This document shows, piece by piece, positions 45,001 to 57,000 of a stretch of DNA of 64,000 nucleotides. The notes below the pieces were generated by a model. It saw only the letters and a program-made list of their open reading frames with translations, ran no database searches and had not been told where the DNA came from. The stretch's first letter is position 1, and the number at the start of each line of letters is the position of its first letter. Source of the stretch: Macrostomum hystrix (Eukaryota > Platyhelminthes > Macrostomidae); the NCBI GenBank assembly GCA_950097015.1, contig CATNEN010000029.1, forward strand, positions 4,607,501 to 4,671,500, read 5' to 3'. The translations under genes and the position numbers were made by a program.

Positions 45001-48000
45001 GGTGAGCTGTTAAATCTGCGTTTGTTTCTGAGATTTTTCAATCCTTGTTTCTGAGCATTGGCAAATTTTTTAACGCATTTTTAGCCAGAATAAATCGACC
45101 AGCTTTACTTGGTAACAATGCCATCTTTTACGTTCCTTGGTTAAAAAACTGTCACACTATTTTAGCTTTTGTGACACCACACTTTATAACAGACCCCATA
45201 GTTATACTTTAAGTAGTGCTCTCATTTTAACAAACTCTTTAAGTAGATATTTAACGTACTCAAATATTTTGTCTCCGATTGTCTAGTTGACACGTTTCAA
45301 TTCTTTCTTAAAAACTGAATGTTGTGCTCTTTTGTCAAAGGCCAAAAAAAGATTTTCATCGATTCTCGACGGTCGGCATCTCAAAGACGGTTGTTTTTGT
45401 TGAAGGTTCCGACGGTCGCCGCCGATGCTCCAGACGCCGATGAAGGGGACCCTGGTGCCTGGGATTCTGAGAACAAAGTCCCTACGACAGATGGACTCAG
45501 ATTATTGAGCTAATATGGATTGGCCACAGAGTTTTCACAGAGCAATGTTAGCTGTCCTTGTCACCAGGGTCTTCGATCCGAATCGCTGAACATGTCGATG
45601 ACGCTGACGTCGGACGGCTTTGAAAGTTCATCGTAAAGGGGGGGATTTTGATTCAATTGGTTGACTTTGACGAAAATCGGTCATTCGGTTTGGGAGCTGT
45701 CGTGAAGTCGGCAGTAGGTGTTTCATACCAGTTTTCTTGATATTTCTATTATCAGTATTTCAACGATTTACAAAAAAATACCTTTCTTGTCTTCGAAGCT
45801 CTGAATCGGGGGCTTTCGACTAGGCACGATCAGCAGCCGCGTCGAATGCCCTCTGACTTGGCGTCCTTAGTTACGACCGCCTGTTGCCAGGCGGACGGTA
45901 AGAGACTGTTGCAGAATCAAATTCTCAAGGCTGTTTTCTTGAAAGCTTGTAAATGCGCTGACAAAAAACCAATGACTCTTATAGACGTTAATAATTAGAG
46001 GGTAAAAGTAATTCACTCAATTTCAATAAACCCTCGGCGAGCCAATCAGAATAGACGAGGGCCCACAACCAATCAAATTAGACAATGTTACGATAGCCAA
46101 TCAGAATGAAGAAGGTAAAAAACTGGCAATAAGAAAAGAAGAAGTCGCCACACAACCAATAGAATTAGACAAAGTCTTCATAGCCAATCAGAATCGACGA
46201 GGGAGCATTTGATTTTTTAACTATTGCATTTACTACTAACCATTTAGCTTTAAAGTTGCTGTGCATTGCACATAGTACTCGTATATTTTGCATGAAATCT
46301 GCAGTTCCTTTACAATGCCACTTTTAATTTACGCTTGAATAATTTATCATTTGAAAACTATCAAAGTTCATTTGTGTCGAATTCAATGGCCATGAAGGCC
46401 TCATTGTACAGTCAGTGAAGAATTCGAACCCGGGACCAACCGAGCGGCGAAAATCGTCTCTGGAGTTCCAGGAGATTCTCAACGCCACCTCCAATATCCT
46501 GGTACGCGGCCAGGCGGGTAGGAGGCGTCGACGGTGGCTGCGAGTAGTGGCAGGTAACCAAAGAAAAAGGATTCGGTTTCGTGGAGCTTCTGGTCAGGTC
46601 GGAGAAAGTCAGGGGAGCTTCAGTCAGGTCAGAAAAAGTCAGGGTAGCTTTAGTCAGGTCAGAAAAGTCAGTGGAGCTTCAGTCAGGTCAGAAAAAGTCA
46701 GGGTAGCTTTAGTCAGGTCAGAAAAAGTCAGGGGAGCTTCAGTCAGGTCAATGAAAGTCAGGCGAGCTTCAGTCAGGTCAGAGGGAAAGTCAGGGGAGCT
46801 TCAGTCAGGTCAGAAAAAGTCAGGGGAGCTTCAGTCAGGTCAGAAAAAGTCAGGGGAGCTTCAGTCAGATTAGGGAAAGTCAGGGGAGCTTCAGTCAGGT
46901 CAGAGAAAGTCAGGGGAGCTTCAGTCAGGTCAGAGAAAGTCAGGGGAGCTTCAGTCAGGTCAGGGGGAAAGTCAGGGGAGCTTCAGTCAGGTCAGAGAAA
47001 GTCAGGGGAGCTTCAGTCAGGTCAGGGGGAAAGTCAGGGGAGCTTCAGTCAGGTCAGGGGGAAAGTCAGGGGAGCTTCAGTCAGATCAGGGAAAGTCAGG
47101 GTAGCCTCAGTCAAGTCAGATAAAGTATTTTAATCTCGGTAAGTACGAGTATACGATTGAGACACAATACGTGCGCATGAAAATAAAGTTTTAAGGAACT
47201 TTCAGTCTTCTATTCGCTAAATTTTACTTCAACTATTAACAAGGTGCACGAGTGCATTTTTTTGTGTCTGATTGCTAATTGACAGCATGTACCGTTAATC
47301 TGACTAACAAGAGTATTATTCACAAAAATGACTTCGATTCCTTGATTCTTCGATTTGCTCGCAGATGCGCACTCAAAGTCGCTAGCCTTCCTCCGGCCTG
47401 CACGCGAGCTGATGATCTGGGCACTGTTGGTTGGCAAACTGCAGATGGCCGAGCTGTTCTGGTCTATGGAGAAGGTCTCTAGTCATGCTTTTCAATTAAG
47501 GCTGCTCATTGACATGCAGGGATACACTTAGAGATGTAGGGATACACTTTGAGATGCAGGGATGCACTTGGAGATTTAGGGATGCCCTTAGAGATGCAGG
47601 GATGCACTTAGAGATGCAGGGATGCACTTAGAGATGCAGGGATGCCCTTAGAGATGTAGGGTTGCCCTTAGAGATTTAGGGATGCCCTTAGAGATGTAGG
47701 GTTGCCCTTAGAGATTTAGGGATGCACTTAGAGATGTAGGGATGCTCTTCGAGATGCAGGGATGCACTTGGAGATGTAGGGATACACTTGCAGATGTAGG
47801 GATGCACTTAGAGATGTAGGGATGCACTTAGATATGTAGGGTTGCCCTTAGAGATTTAGGGATGCACTTTGAGATGTAGGGATGCTCTTCGAGATTTAGG
47901 AATGCCTTAGAGATTTAGGGATGCCCTTAGAGATGCAGGGATGCACTTAGAGATGTAGGGATGCTCTTCGAGATTTAGGAATGCCTTAGAGATTTAGGGA

Positions 48001-51000
48001 TGCCCTTAGAGATGCAGGGATGCACTTGGAGATGTAGGGATGCACTTGCAGATGTAGGGGTGCACTTTGAGATGCAGGGATGCACTTAGAGATGTAGGGA
48101 TGCACTTAGAGATGTAGGGATACCCTTAGATGTATAATACGCTTAGAGATGCGCTAGTCAGCAAGGAAGGCTTCGTCATAAAATCTACCCTAGGAACCTA
48201 TCGCTGGCGCTCTGCTGGCGTCCATCCTGCTGAAGGCCATGGAGCGACGGACCGACGATTTCACGGACAAGGAGGAATTCCAGCGAGGCGCGGCCCAGTT
48301 CGAGGATCGCGCCTGGGGCGTCCTGGACCAGTGCTACCGGGAGGACGAGAGCAGGGCGCAGTTTCTCATCAACCGGGAGCTGAACTACTACGGTGACAGC
48401 TCGTGCATCTACCTGGCTGCTGAAGGGGAGAGCATCAAGTTCATGGCCCATCCCTGCTGCCAAGACTTCCTCACCGGTTCGAGCCTATCATACTTCTAGC
48501 TGGACCTTGCCTGGCTTCCAGGGATTCTTGAAGACTGGGATCATTGAAGACTGGGATCATTGAAGACTGGGATCATTGAAGACTGGGATCATTGAAGACT
48601 GGGATCATTGAAGACTGGGATCATTGAAGACTGGGATCATTGAAGACTGGGATCATTGAAGACTGGGATCATTGAAGACTGGGATCATTGTAGACTGGGA
48701 TCATTGTAGACTGGGATCATTAGGAGTCCACTGAACTTAGGAATGTACCGAAGATAGGAATCGACCAAATATAGGAATCCTCCCGAATCCAGAGATTAAA
48801 ATGTTTTGCGTCGCACCCACAGGTGCGTGGCTGGGGAAGTTGAGCCAGAAGAATTCGTTGACTCGCTACCTACTGGGCACTGTGTGCGGCCTGGCCTGTC
48901 CACCTCTGGTGGCCTCGGTGATGCTTTACAAGCCCGACGAGGAGCGGGGCGGCTGCGGCGAGAGTAGCTGTGCTCATCGCGGCGGCGAGGCGACAGCCGA
49001 CGGCGATGCCCGGAAGTCAAGTCAGGAGAGGTCTGCCAGATTAAACATGAGCATCTCAAACTGACTGCAGTAATCCCACTGTGTTGAATCCTCGATAAAA
49101 AGATATCAAATTCTCGATCCTAAGAAGGGCAAATCCTTAATCCTATGCTATTAGAATTTCAAATCCTCTGTCCCATAATGTCGAATCCTAGATCCTATAT
49201 TGAAAAATCCTTTATCTCAGAATGTCATATCCTGAAGTGCTGTCAATCCTATCTTTTGAACTCGTGCTACATAAAAAATAGGGGAAAATTTGTACTTACA
49301 TTGAAACAGGCCCAGAAATGGTAATAGCGAACAGCTGCGCGGTCGTGGAATGCTTGATATGATGAAAGACTTCTACATGGCACCAGTGATTCGTTTCATC
49401 TACAATACGGTATTAACGATTCTCTAGTATCCATGATTAATTGTGAATTTGTGCCTTTCCCAAAAACACGCAGTCCTGCATTTGGATTATTTCAGATATC
49501 CTACCTGACATTTCTGTTCATATTCAGCTACATGTTGCTCTACAACCTTACTCACAGCATCAGCCCGCTAGAGTGCGTCATCATTGTCTGGATGCTGACC
49601 CTGCTGCTCGAGGAAGTCAAGCAGGTGATTGTAATAAAGGCTTAATCTGTCTCGGTTCCCTTCAAAAGAAAAAATTTCACATGACTTTCACATTGTATTT
49701 TACATGCGTTTCAACAGATTTCACGTAGGTTTCACGTATAATTTCACATGCGTTTCACATAGAATTTCACATGCGTTTCATATTAAATTTCACGTAGGTT
49801 TCACATCGACTTTCACGAAGGTTTCACACCGAATTTCACGAAGGTTTCACATCAAATTTCACGAAGGTTTCACACCACATTTCACATGCGTTTCACATAT
49901 AATTTCACATGCGTTTCACATAGAATTTCACATGCGTTTCATATAAAATTTCACGTAGGTTTCACATCGCCTTTCACGTAGGTTTCACATCGACTTTCAC
50001 GAAGGTTTCACATCGAATTTCACGAAGGTTTCACATCAAATTTCACGAAGGTTTCACATCGAATTTCACGAAGGTTTCACATCAAATTTCAAGAAGGTTT
50101 CACATCGAATTTCACGAAGGTTTCACATCGAATTTCACGAAGGTTTCACATCGAATTTCACGAAGGTTTCACATCAAATTTCACGAAGGTTTCACATCGA
50201 ATTTCACGAAGGTTTCACATCAAATTTCACAAAGGTTTCACATCGAATTTCACGAAGGTTTCACATCAAATTTCACGAAGGTTTCACATCAAATTTCACG
50301 AAGGTTTCACATCGAATTTCACGAAGGTTTCACATCGAGTTATTTACTTCTGGAATAAGCCGCAAATAGCCACGAATTGGTCACAAGGCCGCTATCGCAA
50401 AAGAGACGAGGATCAACCTTGGAAGTGCGTCCACCCCCACACAAGAAGCACCAGGCAGGTTCGCTGGGTCGGCGTTGGCGATCTTCATCCCACCGGTCGG
50501 TTGAATGAAGGCGTGGAGCTCGCTGTCTTCTCCAGAGTGGTCAACTCGTCGATCCCTTGGGGATGCTCTTTCTTAAAGAAAGGGTTTCCTCACATAGGCC
50601 CTCACATAGGCCGCAGAAGGGGCAGGTAGGGGGCCACCCAGTTTGGAGTTAAATGTTTCTCTGGAAGAAACAGGGACCAGTAATGTCCATGCACATCTCC
50701 CTGAGGTCAGTTCTGTTGAGAGAAATCAGGTAATTAGAGACCAGTTAATTTCAGTTATTAGCTGAACGGGCTTGCCTGTAGTCGTCACAGCTGCTTCAGA
50801 GCGTCTGGCGCTGACGCTTGAGCCACTTAGCAATGCTCAGGTTGATCATTGATCTTGGCACCGGAAGACGGACCTCCCGGTGGCCAGCATGCATGTCAGC
50901 AAGCATCCTTGGCTAATTTATCGACGACGTGCTTATTCTTAATGAAATCCCGCAGGCCCTCAAAAAGGTACATGTGTAAAGACGCGTCATAGAAACGCAG

Positions 51001-54000
51001 ATGCGACCTTGCAGATGATTCAGTCTCTGGCAGTTTTCTGCAGTGTTTACCCATCAACTACTCTGGCGGTTTCACACCAAGTTTTACACTTCGATAAGTA
51101 TTTGATCGAATTTCACCCGCGTTTCACACATAGAAACACACGTATAGATTTTACATTGGATTTCACATACGTTTCACATCGAATGTCACGTTAGTTTTCC
51201 CATAAAAATCCGTGATTTTCACATCGAATTTCACATAGAATTGTCATTTGAATTCCAATCATACATCATTCCCATCGCCGCAACCTCCAGGCGACTGTAT
51301 CTGGCATCAGCTTCTCCACGTACATTTCGGACAGTTGGAACAAGCTCGACTGCCTGGCCGTCGGGCTGTTCTTCATTGGCCTTGCACTGCGCCTTGCCTC
51401 CTTGGCCCGGCCGGCGCCACCGATTCCCGGCTACAATCCTGTGCTGACCGACGACATTTTCGCTGCAGCCAGGATCTGCTACGCCTTCAGCCTATTCGCC
51501 TACTATATCCGGCTGGTGTACATATTCAGCTTTCACATCGCCCTAGGCCCTAAGTTGATTATGATTGGCAAGATGGTCACCAACGATCTGGTGCCGTTCA
51601 TGGTCATCCTGCTAGTCTTTGTTATCGGCTACGGCGTCACCGTCCAGTCTATCGCCTACCCAGCCGGCCTCTTCACACCGGACTCTGATTTCAACGGCAC
51701 CCGGCCTGAGCGTATGAGCCGCGGGGCCATTTTTGCCAGCTTTGTCAGCAGGGCCTACTTTCAAATGTTTGGCAATTTCGCGTTGGACGCCGCTCAGGCG
51801 ACAGGTTAGTCTCTGTTCATAGTTTCGGTTAGCAGTCCCTAAACTGTCTCTGTTTCCACTGACCTAATATGGAGTTGGTAGCCCAGTGTGGTTGGAGCTT
51901 TGGACTTCTGAATCAAGTTCGAGCTTCTGGTCGGGAGTTCGAATCTCAGCCCAAGGGATCAGCAATATCTGTCCTTGCAGGTATTAGCATCAGCTGGGGT
52001 AGAAATCTAAGTCGGTGTAAACACACTTTTTTAATGTGCAGTAACATTTAGTTTTTTCTATAATTAATAATAATTTATTATACCTCTGCCCCAATTGGGT
52101 CAGATGTGCAGCCGACAGCACAGCCGCAGCTATTGCGCGGCGCATCTGAAGGCTGCGTACGACTGTTCAGTCCATGGACTGAGGGGACGCCTCACCCACC
52201 CTCAATAACCCCAGCTGATGCTGGTACCCATTTAACAGCTGGGTGAACTAAAGCAATGCAGAGTAAGATTCTTGCTAAGGGACAAAATTGTTCCAGTGGA
52301 GTCGAGAATCGAACCCCCGACCTTCAAGTCGTGAGTCCGATGCTCTATTCGATAAGATTGGCTGTCTGGTTGGTTAGACAGCCAATCTAACCGTTTCTTT
52401 CAGTTTCTTTCAGTTTTATAAGATTTAAAGTACCAACCCTTCGTGACTCCTTCACACAGACCCGGGCTGCAAGGAGGAGGGCCGCTGCCCGCACTGGACC
52501 GGACGGTGGCTCGCGCCGCTGATGCTGGCCGTGTATGTCCTGCTAACCAACATCTTGATGTTCAACCTGCTCATAGCTATGTTCTCAAGCACCTACGAGT
52601 CCATTAATCAGTTCTCGGCGCTGTACTGGAACTACCAGCGCTACAGCATGATCAAGGAGTACACGGAGAGGTCGCCGTTGGCACCGCCTCTGATGGCTAT
52701 CTGGCAGGCCTACCAGCTGCTCAGAGCGTACGGCGGTTGTGGAGGAGGGGAAAAAGCGCCAGTTGACCCGCTGAAGGTTCGCCGACCAGTTGGTGGCCGC
52801 GGCGGCGACCGCGAGCTGGTTAAGTGGGAGCACATGAAGGCCGCCGACTTCCTCAGAGCAGAGCAGCTGCTGTCGCAGTCGCGGCGACACGGTCTCGGCG
52901 GCGTCAACGTTGGATTCAGCGCTGTCGACGTCTGCCGGCGGGAAATTGTTCGTGCCTCCACCTCATCGACGCCAGCTTTAGCTTCGTCGGCTTCATCGTC
53001 GGCGCTGAGCGGAGCAGAGGCGGATTCGGCGGTGCGTCGGGCGGCAGTCGAGGCCGCCGGGGGCCTGGGAGCCGACGTGGAGCGCCGATTTCGCGGCATG
53101 GACGCCCAGCTGGCGCGCCTGGCAGGCAGCGTGCAGGACCGAACGGCCGTCCTCGCCGAGTCCGTCAGCCGAGTCGCCGCGGGTCTGGCCTCAGTGCAGG
53201 TGATCTGCTGGCCGCCCTATCTACCTCCTTACTATCTTCCCTTTTACTAATCAATGCTGCTTAGATAAAATACTAATGGGTTGCCGGGGTGAGTGGCAGA
53301 GCGGTTAACGCGTTCAACTCTCGCACCAAGGTGCCTGAGCTCGATTCCGCGGTGAGGACATATGCACTTGCGGCGCAGCCGTGAAGAGAAGGCTTGGCGG
53401 CTTGTCGTGCACTCCCATTTACGCCCTTGAGGGACAACCTCCAAGGCACAGTAAGAGTGTAAACTGCCTGACGATGCCCGCAGCCCTACTACTATTGTTA
53501 CTATTATTAATGATTTGGGCACTGACGCATCATTTAACGACAGCCCACACCGCTGACCTCTCTGAGCGCACAGTTTTTGATAGTCTGGCAGTGTACACTC
53601 ATTTTTCTTTGATAGGGCTGTTGGTCCTTTGAACGAAAAAATCCGAATCATTCCCAAATCCAAATGAAAGGTAAAACTGTCAGTGGGTTTAAAGTCTCAT
53701 ATTTCAGTGGGCTGATGTCTCACTCCTAGAGGTACGCCAAAAATAATGGAGGACAATGATTTGTCTTCAGGAGGCCCAGTTAGTTCTGGCGCGTCGCCTG
53801 GAGCCCCCGGACTACTCGTCCGCCGTCACAGCCGCCGTTGTGTCAGCCGCCATGTCGGCGGCCGCGGAGGCCAAGTCCTGCCCGCCGGCCTGGTTCAGCG
53901 AGGTTGTCACCCGCGCTGCGGCCGCCGCCATTCGCTCAGCTGAGCCGCCCGCGCCGCTGATACCGCCGGTGCCGCCACAGCCAATGTCTCCGCCGGCTGC

Positions 54001-57000
54001 GCCGCTGAAGCCGCTGGTGTCGGACCCGGCTGTGGGCCGCCTGGTGCAGCACCGGTGCCGCGGTCACCGGCTGTGGCGGTTCGCGCCCTTCAACTTTGAA
54101 CGGTATCCGGGCATGCGGATGAACGTCCCACCGGACAGGACAGCGTGGCAGGTGAGTAGTATTAGCAGTAGTATACGGTAATTAATCTTTTGATGTTGAT
54201 AAACATCTAACATAGTTGATAAAAACTGTAATTTAAAATTGTCACTACTAAATACTATTTTTTCAATAGTCTCGTGTGCATTTTACTCGCACTTCTGTTT
54301 ACGATCTATCACGAGCTATCACGAACTTACTGTCACACAGTGGTTAGGGCGTCGGACGCACGAGTCGAATGTCGCGGGTTCGATTCCCGACTCCACTGAA
54401 ACAGTTTGTGTCCTTTAGCAAGATTCTTAACTCTTACATAGATTCAGTTCACTCAGCTGTCCATGAGCTGAGCAGTCGTACGCAACTTTCAGATGCGCCG
54501 CGCAATAGCTACGGCTGTGCTGTTGGCTGCACTTCTGGTAAAATTAGGGCAGGCGTATTCAGTTATTATAACAAAATAAATACAATGCTTAATGACTACC
54601 TTCAGTAGTAAAACAGGAATGGCGGAAAATTTTTCTATTGATTCTATTGATACTGCGTGTGTGTGCTTTTAACTAGTTATTTTTGTAGACGATAGAGCAA
54701 GCCCACTTTTCTTGATTCTTGTATTTGTAGATCGACTATCCCGAATATTTTGCCTTCGACGTTTCGGACGAAGTTGTTATCTTCCCAACAAGGGAGGCGT
54801 GCGACACCCACAACCTGTGAGAAGGACTTTTCGCACATGAATTTTACAGTCAGTCAATGCCAGCTGACAGAGTCAGTCAATGTCAGCTGACAGAGTCAGT
54901 CAATGTCAGCTGACAGAGTCAGTCAATCTCAGCTGACAGAGTCAGTCAATGCCAGCTAACACAGTCAGTCAATGCCAGCTGACAGAGTCAGTCAATGCCA
55001 GCTGGCAGAGTCAGTCAATGACAGCTGACAGAGTCAGTCAATGTCAGCTGGCAGAGTCAGTCAATGTCAGCTGACACAGTCTATCAATGCCAGCTGACAC
55101 AGTCAGTCAATGTCAGCTGACACAGTCTATCAATGCCAGCTGACACAGTCAGTCAATGTCAGCTGACACAGTCTATCAATGCCAGCTGACACAGTCAGTC
55201 AATGTCAGCTGACACAGTCTATCAATGCCAGCTGACACAGTCAGTCAATGTCAGCTGACACAGTCTATCAATGCCAGCTGACACAGTCAGTCAATGTCAG
55301 CTGACACAGTCTATCAATGCCAGCTGACACAGTCAGTCAATGTCAGCTGACACAGTCTATCAATGTCAGCTGACACAGTCTATCAATGCCAGCTGACACA
55401 GTCTATCAATGCCAGCTGACACAGTCAGTCAATGTCAGCTGACACAGTCAGTCAATGTCAGCTGACACAGTCTATCAATGCCAGCTGACACAGTCAGTCA
55501 ATGTCAGCTGACACAGTCTATCAATGCCAGCTGACACAGTCAGTCATTGCTGCCGATTCCCGCCGCTCAACCGCAGCCGCTCGGCGCAGTTCAACACCTT
55601 TGACGCCACCCAGTCCGTGGCCCGGCGCAGCCTGCTAGGCCCGTACGAGCTGGACGCTGGCACTGGGGCGCCGCTGAACCCAGCGGGTCGGACCGGTCTG
55701 CGGGAGCGGGGCCTGCTGCCCCGGTGGGGCCCCAACCACGCTCTGGTGCTGGCTCTGACTCGCTGGCAGCGAAGTCTGCCTGGCCAGGGCTCGGTTGTTC
55801 GCCGACTTGGCAGGCCGATACTGCAGGTGGCAGCTCTGCTCAGGCACAAACAGTTCTGCCTGCCCTGGGTGAGAGCCATATTGGGTCAAACTTTCATCCT
55901 AGTCATAGGATTGGATCATGCAGTCATACAGATTTATAGTTATTAAATTGGTCATCATCCTACCCATTGAAAAATATGCTACCATCTCAATTATACCCCC
56001 TCGATAAATAATGCAACTCATTCGAGAATGCACTCAAACCCTTCGATAAACAATGATACCCCCTCGACAATTTATGCAAGCCAGTTGACAAATCATGCTA
56101 CCCCCTTGATAATTCATACTTTCCCCACGATAATTCATGCTAAATCAGCGATATTTCATGCTTTCCGCTCGACAATCTATGCTTCCATCTCGATAATTCA
56201 TGCTTAACCTTCGATAAGTCATGATTCCCCACGATTTTCCATCGATAACTTATGCCATTCCGTTGATAATTCATGCTTCTAAGTCGATAGTTCACGCTAC
56301 CCCTTCGATAAATCATGCTACCCTCTTTCATAAATCATTTTATCGTTTCGAAAAAATTGCTATACCCTTAAAGTATTATGTTAAGCCCTGGAAATCTCAT
56401 TCTTTCTCCTGGAAATAGCATGCCATCTTTTCAAGACATTAAGATATTCCCTAGATATCTAACGCTTTTCCTAAAAAATAACTTGCAGTTTACTTGATAT
56501 CTCATGCTACTATGCGAACTAAGCGAAAAAACGCTAGGAAGCAAGTATTTTCTCAAACAATCATTGGAACAATGCCCGTCACACATTTCTTTAGTTTTGA
56601 AATAAAAAGCGGTAACAGCTAGGTGTGCTCGAACAGTCTTGTCAATAACGCTTTTAGCTATGCCCAACATATTTTCTTCTAGTTTCTGAATCTGATAAAG
56701 CTTGCAATTATGCTAAAAAAATATTTCCTTAGCCTTGGTATCGAAAAACACATGCTGCTACACGCGAAAAAACTTTTTTCTTTTCTTACCAAATATACCC
56801 TCTAGCAATCTGCCTACAAGCTAACAATGCAATATTAACAGTAGGACTACCAAGCCATTTTGCCGCCCGTTTTTATACCAAGGGGGGGATTTTTTGGCAG
56901 CGCCTGAAAGCTAACCGCGTAGGGTGGTGACTGATTGGTTGACAGACTAGGCGATGGTGTACTGTAGTTGCGCCTAATATTTAGGCTTCAGCAGTGAAAT

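Larger units (their letters stand above)
48823..53199 (+). other. TRPM transmembrane domain, pore and TRP helix (exons 18-22)
   Basis: Pre-S1 hydrophobic stretch [20 protein letters not shown] is in exon 18. S1 ([18 protein letters not shown]) and S2 ([12 protein letters not shown]) are in exons 19-20. S3 ([19 protein letters not shown]), S4 ([20 protein letters not shown]) and S5 ([18 protein letters not shown]) are in exon 21. The pore loop reads [16 protein letters not shown], with FGN where human TRPM2 has FGQ. S6 is [19 protein letters not shown], followed by the TRP helix region [14 protein letters not shown] in exon 22. The CKEEGRC pair before S6 fits the extracellular cysteine loop seen in other TRPM channels. 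Confidence 0.93.

Noticed and set aside
44667-45005. Independent gene in the frame starting [10 protein letters not shown]
   Set aside because: A different frame of the same stretch fits as TRPM exon 11 with matching phases; this frame is a shadow.
48130-48396. Gly/Arg-rich ORF and the minus-strand ORFs over 48185-49060
   Set aside because: Other-frame shadows of TRPM exons 17 and 18, which match the family in their own frame.
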